This document shows, piece by piece, positions 62,745-64,000 of a stretch of DNA of 64,000 nucleotides; position 1 is the first letter of the stretch; every line of letters starts with the position of its first letter. A program made the translations under genes and the position numbers. The notes beneath the pieces are model-generated. The model did no database searches and was not told where the DNA came from. It saw only the letters and a list, made by a program, of their open reading frames with translations. The stretch covers positions 3,100,001-3,164,000 of the forward strand of contig NZ_CP178861.1 in assembly GCF_047344985.1 (NCBI RefSeq). The letters run 5' to 3'. The stretch is from Bdellovibrio sp047344985. GTDB taxonomy: Bacteria > Bdellovibrionota > Bdellovibrionia > Bdellovibrionales > Bdellovibrionaceae.

Positions 62745-62773
62745 GAAATAAACAGTTCTGGCGGGCGAGTCAA
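62745..62773 (-). promoter_or_regulatory. Promoter of the riboswitch / exporter unit
   Basis: On the minus strand TTGACT (62773-62768) and TATTTC (62750-62745) are separated by 17 nt. Transcription would start near 62738, exactly at the first helix of the aptamer. Confidence 0.6.
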
Positions 62774-62823
62774 TAACTCCTCCGTGAAAAGCGCTGCAAA
62801 ATGGTAAATCGGCCATTTTTTCA

Positions 62824-62852
62824 TTGTCTTAACGAGGAATTTTCTGTTTTAT
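62824..62852 (+). promoter_or_regulatory. Candidate promoter of the Tsx-like gene
   Basis: TTGTCT (62824-62829) and TTTTAT (62847-62852) are 17 nt apart, each matching 4 of 6 consensus bases, about 50 nt upstream of the ATG at 62903. Confidence 0.4.
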
Positions 62853-62902
62853 GCGGCCTCAAGAGTTCCCCATCAAAAATTGTTTATTCTGGAGAGTCGC
62901 GA

Positions 62903-63727
62903 ATGTTCCGAGTTTCTTTGTGTACGCTTGTTTTGAGCCTTGGCCTTCTTGTTAGCTGTTTCGCTCACGCTGCCACTATTTCTGACGACGATATTCATAA
63001 AAATGACTTCAAATGGTTCCAATTCAATTTGATGAGAAGCATCGATAACAAGATTCCATTCGGAAACCAGCAAGATACTTATTTTGAAATGGAATTCGGT
63101 GGACGCTCTGGAGTTTTGGATCTTTACGGTTACTTGGATGTCTTTGACGTTTTTGATTCTCACTCAGACAGTGACCGTCATGCAGGAGATAATTTCTTTT
63201 TCAAACTCGCTCCCCGTTTTTCTTTAGACTACATGACCGGACATGATCTATCTGCGGGTCCTATCCAAGAGTGGTATCTTGCGACTCTTTTCAATGTCGG
63301 CGACCGAGCGCTTTTTGAACAGTACGTGGGTATCGGAACGGACATTCAAGTTCCTTGGTTTGGCAAAGTGGGTGCGAACTTAATGGCCCGCTATGTGCGC
63401 GAAAATTTCGGTGCTGCGAATGAAAGAGAATGGGATGGTTACATCCTTTCGACAAATTGGTTCACGCCTTTTTATCATTTCGAAAATAGTTTTATCTCTT
63501 ATCAAGGTTATCTTGATTACAAGTTCGGGGCGAACAGACTCGCGGATTCCAGCAACTACTCTGATACGTCTTTGGAATGGTTCAACGGTCTTTACTGGCA
63601 CTCCAAACGCTATGCCGCCGGTTATGGTCTCAAACTTTATAAAGACATGGCCCTGCTTAAAGACGGCGGTTTTGCTGGCGAGACATCCGGCGTAGGTCAC
63701 TACTTTTCATTAACGTACAAATTCTAG
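62903..63727 (+). CDS. Tsx-like outer-membrane nucleoside channel
   Basis: This 274-residue protein has a signal peptide (FRVSLCTLVLSLGLLVSCFAHA). Tsx-family features follow: KNDFKWFQFNLMRS at the N-terminus, YFEMEFGGRSGVLDLYGYLD, and a strand pattern ending in GVGHYFSLTYKF with the C-terminal Phe of outer-membrane barrels. Tsx forms a 12-stranded channel for nucleosides and deoxynucleosides. The ATG at 62903 has GGAG 9 nt upstream; the frame is open back to 62801 without a signal peptide at that start. It is 10 nt from the next gene, so they form an operon. Confidence 0.85.
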   Translation: MFRVSLCTLVLSLGLLVSCFAHAATISDDDIHKNDFKWFQFNLMRSIDNKIPFGNQQDTYFEMEFGGRSGVLDLYGYLDVFDVFDSHSDSDRHAGDNFFFKLAPRFSLDYMTGHDLSAGPIQEWYLATLFNVGDRALFEQYVGIGTDIQVPWFGKVGANLMARYVRENFGAANEREWDGYILSTNWFTPFYHFENSFISYQGYLDYKFGANRLADSSNYSDTSLEWFNGLYWHSKRYAAGYGLKLYKDMALLKDGGFAGETSGVGHYFSLTYKF

Positions 63728-63737
63728 AGGAGGATTT

Positions 63738-64000
63738 ATGAAGTCAGTTTTGGTATTTCTTCTCAGTTTCGCGTTCCTGCTTCACTCGGAAGCGTCGGAA
63801 AAAGTGCAAATCAAAAGCATGCAAGAAGTCGTGCAAAAAGTGGAAGAGCTGAAAAAGCAGTACACAGCTCAAGAAATTCTTGTGGTCTTTGATATCGACA
63901 ACACACTTCTTACAACAGAAAAAGATCTGGGCGGAGACGCTTGGTTTTCTTGGCAGGAAGAAAAACTCAAAAACAATGACACTCAAGATTTGGTTGCGAA
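63738..64000 (+). CDS. HAD-superfamily (DUF2608-like) secreted phosphatase, 5' part only
   Basis: Only the first ~87 codons are in the window. A Sec signal (KSVLVFLLSFAFLLHSEAS) is followed by a short helix and the HAD motif I VVFDIDNTLLTTEKDLGGDA, whose two aspartates form the phospho-aspartyl catalytic site. The layout matches DUF2608 proteins, exported HAD phosphatases first noted in Bdellovibrio-like and Legionella-like genomes. AGGAGG lies just upstream of the ATG. Position behind a nucleoside channel suggests a 5'-nucleotidase role, releasing nucleosides for uptake (inference). Confidence 0.75.
   Translation, partial: MKSVLVFLLSFAFLLHSEASEKVQIKSMQEVVQKVEELKKQYTAQEILVVFDIDNTLLTTEKDLGGDAWFSWQEEKLKNNDTQDLVA

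Noticed and set aside
1..64000. tRNA, rRNA or insertion sequence
   Set aside because: No cloverleaf, rRNA segment, transposase or paired terminal repeats with target duplications were recognised by eye in the gaps.

Overview
The window looks like chromosomal DNA of a Bdellovibrio-type predatory bacterium (Bdellovibrionota). This is inferred from gene content and style: a moderate-GC Gram-negative genome, meso-DAP peptidoglycan synthesis, many secreted lipoproteins and beta-barrels, a periplasmic serpin, and a division and cell wall (dcw) gene set split into blocks. No rRNA, tRNA, CRISPR array or intact transposon was seen.

The backbone is the dcw set, all on the minus strand. Read in transcription order it is rsmH-ftsL-ftsI (59434-56152), murE-murF (51599-48678), mraY-murD-(lipoprotein)-ftsW-murG-murC (31182-24641) and ftsQ-ftsA-ftsZ-lpxH (18840-14303). 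The gene order is classical, but three unrelated blocks separate it. The first holds recQ, a nucleotidyltransferase, an epimerase and an esterase. The second is an approximately 17 kb accessory block. The third holds a caspase-like secreted protein, gamma-glutamyltranspeptidase and a heme-type chemoreceptor. mraZ, murB and ddl are not in the window.

Region 1-14300 carries the recN tail, an NmrA-type oxidoreductase, lipoprotein oligopeptidase B, an L,D-transpeptidase, aconitase with a NUDIX hydrolase, an outer-membrane barrel, a serpin, a PDZ-like lipoprotein, a secreted tyrosine-phosphatase-like protein and an NHL-propeller lipoprotein. It ends with a 169-nt cruciform-like inverted repeat between convergent genes.

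Region 31850-43070 is the accessory heart. It holds three consecutive secreted proteins that share Ig-like domains with inserted helical hairpins but have different tips (Calx-beta-like, seven-bladed RCC1, IPT/PKD). Beside them is a Sec-secreted RHS/YD-repeat protein whose C-terminal tip carries HELRH. The RHS stop codon abuts the start of a small three-helix membrane protein, a candidate immunity gene, and a decayed coding remnant follows. This is the best candidate for an undescribed surface or toxin system.

Region 43300-48610 has an EcsC protein, a divergent LysR/Tat-pirin pair and a CpxRA-like two-component system next to a Spy/CpxP-like lipoprotein, with phased direct repeats between them. 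The right end (59547-64000) carries a zinc-ribbon membrane protein, two phosphoribosyltransferases for nucleobase salvage, and a GDT1/UPF0016 manganese exporter behind a yybP-ykoY-type riboswitch with its own promoter and terminator. It closes with a Tsx-like channel followed by a HAD phosphatase that runs off the window. The salvage enzymes, the nucleoside channel and the phosphatase fit scavenging of prey nucleotides.
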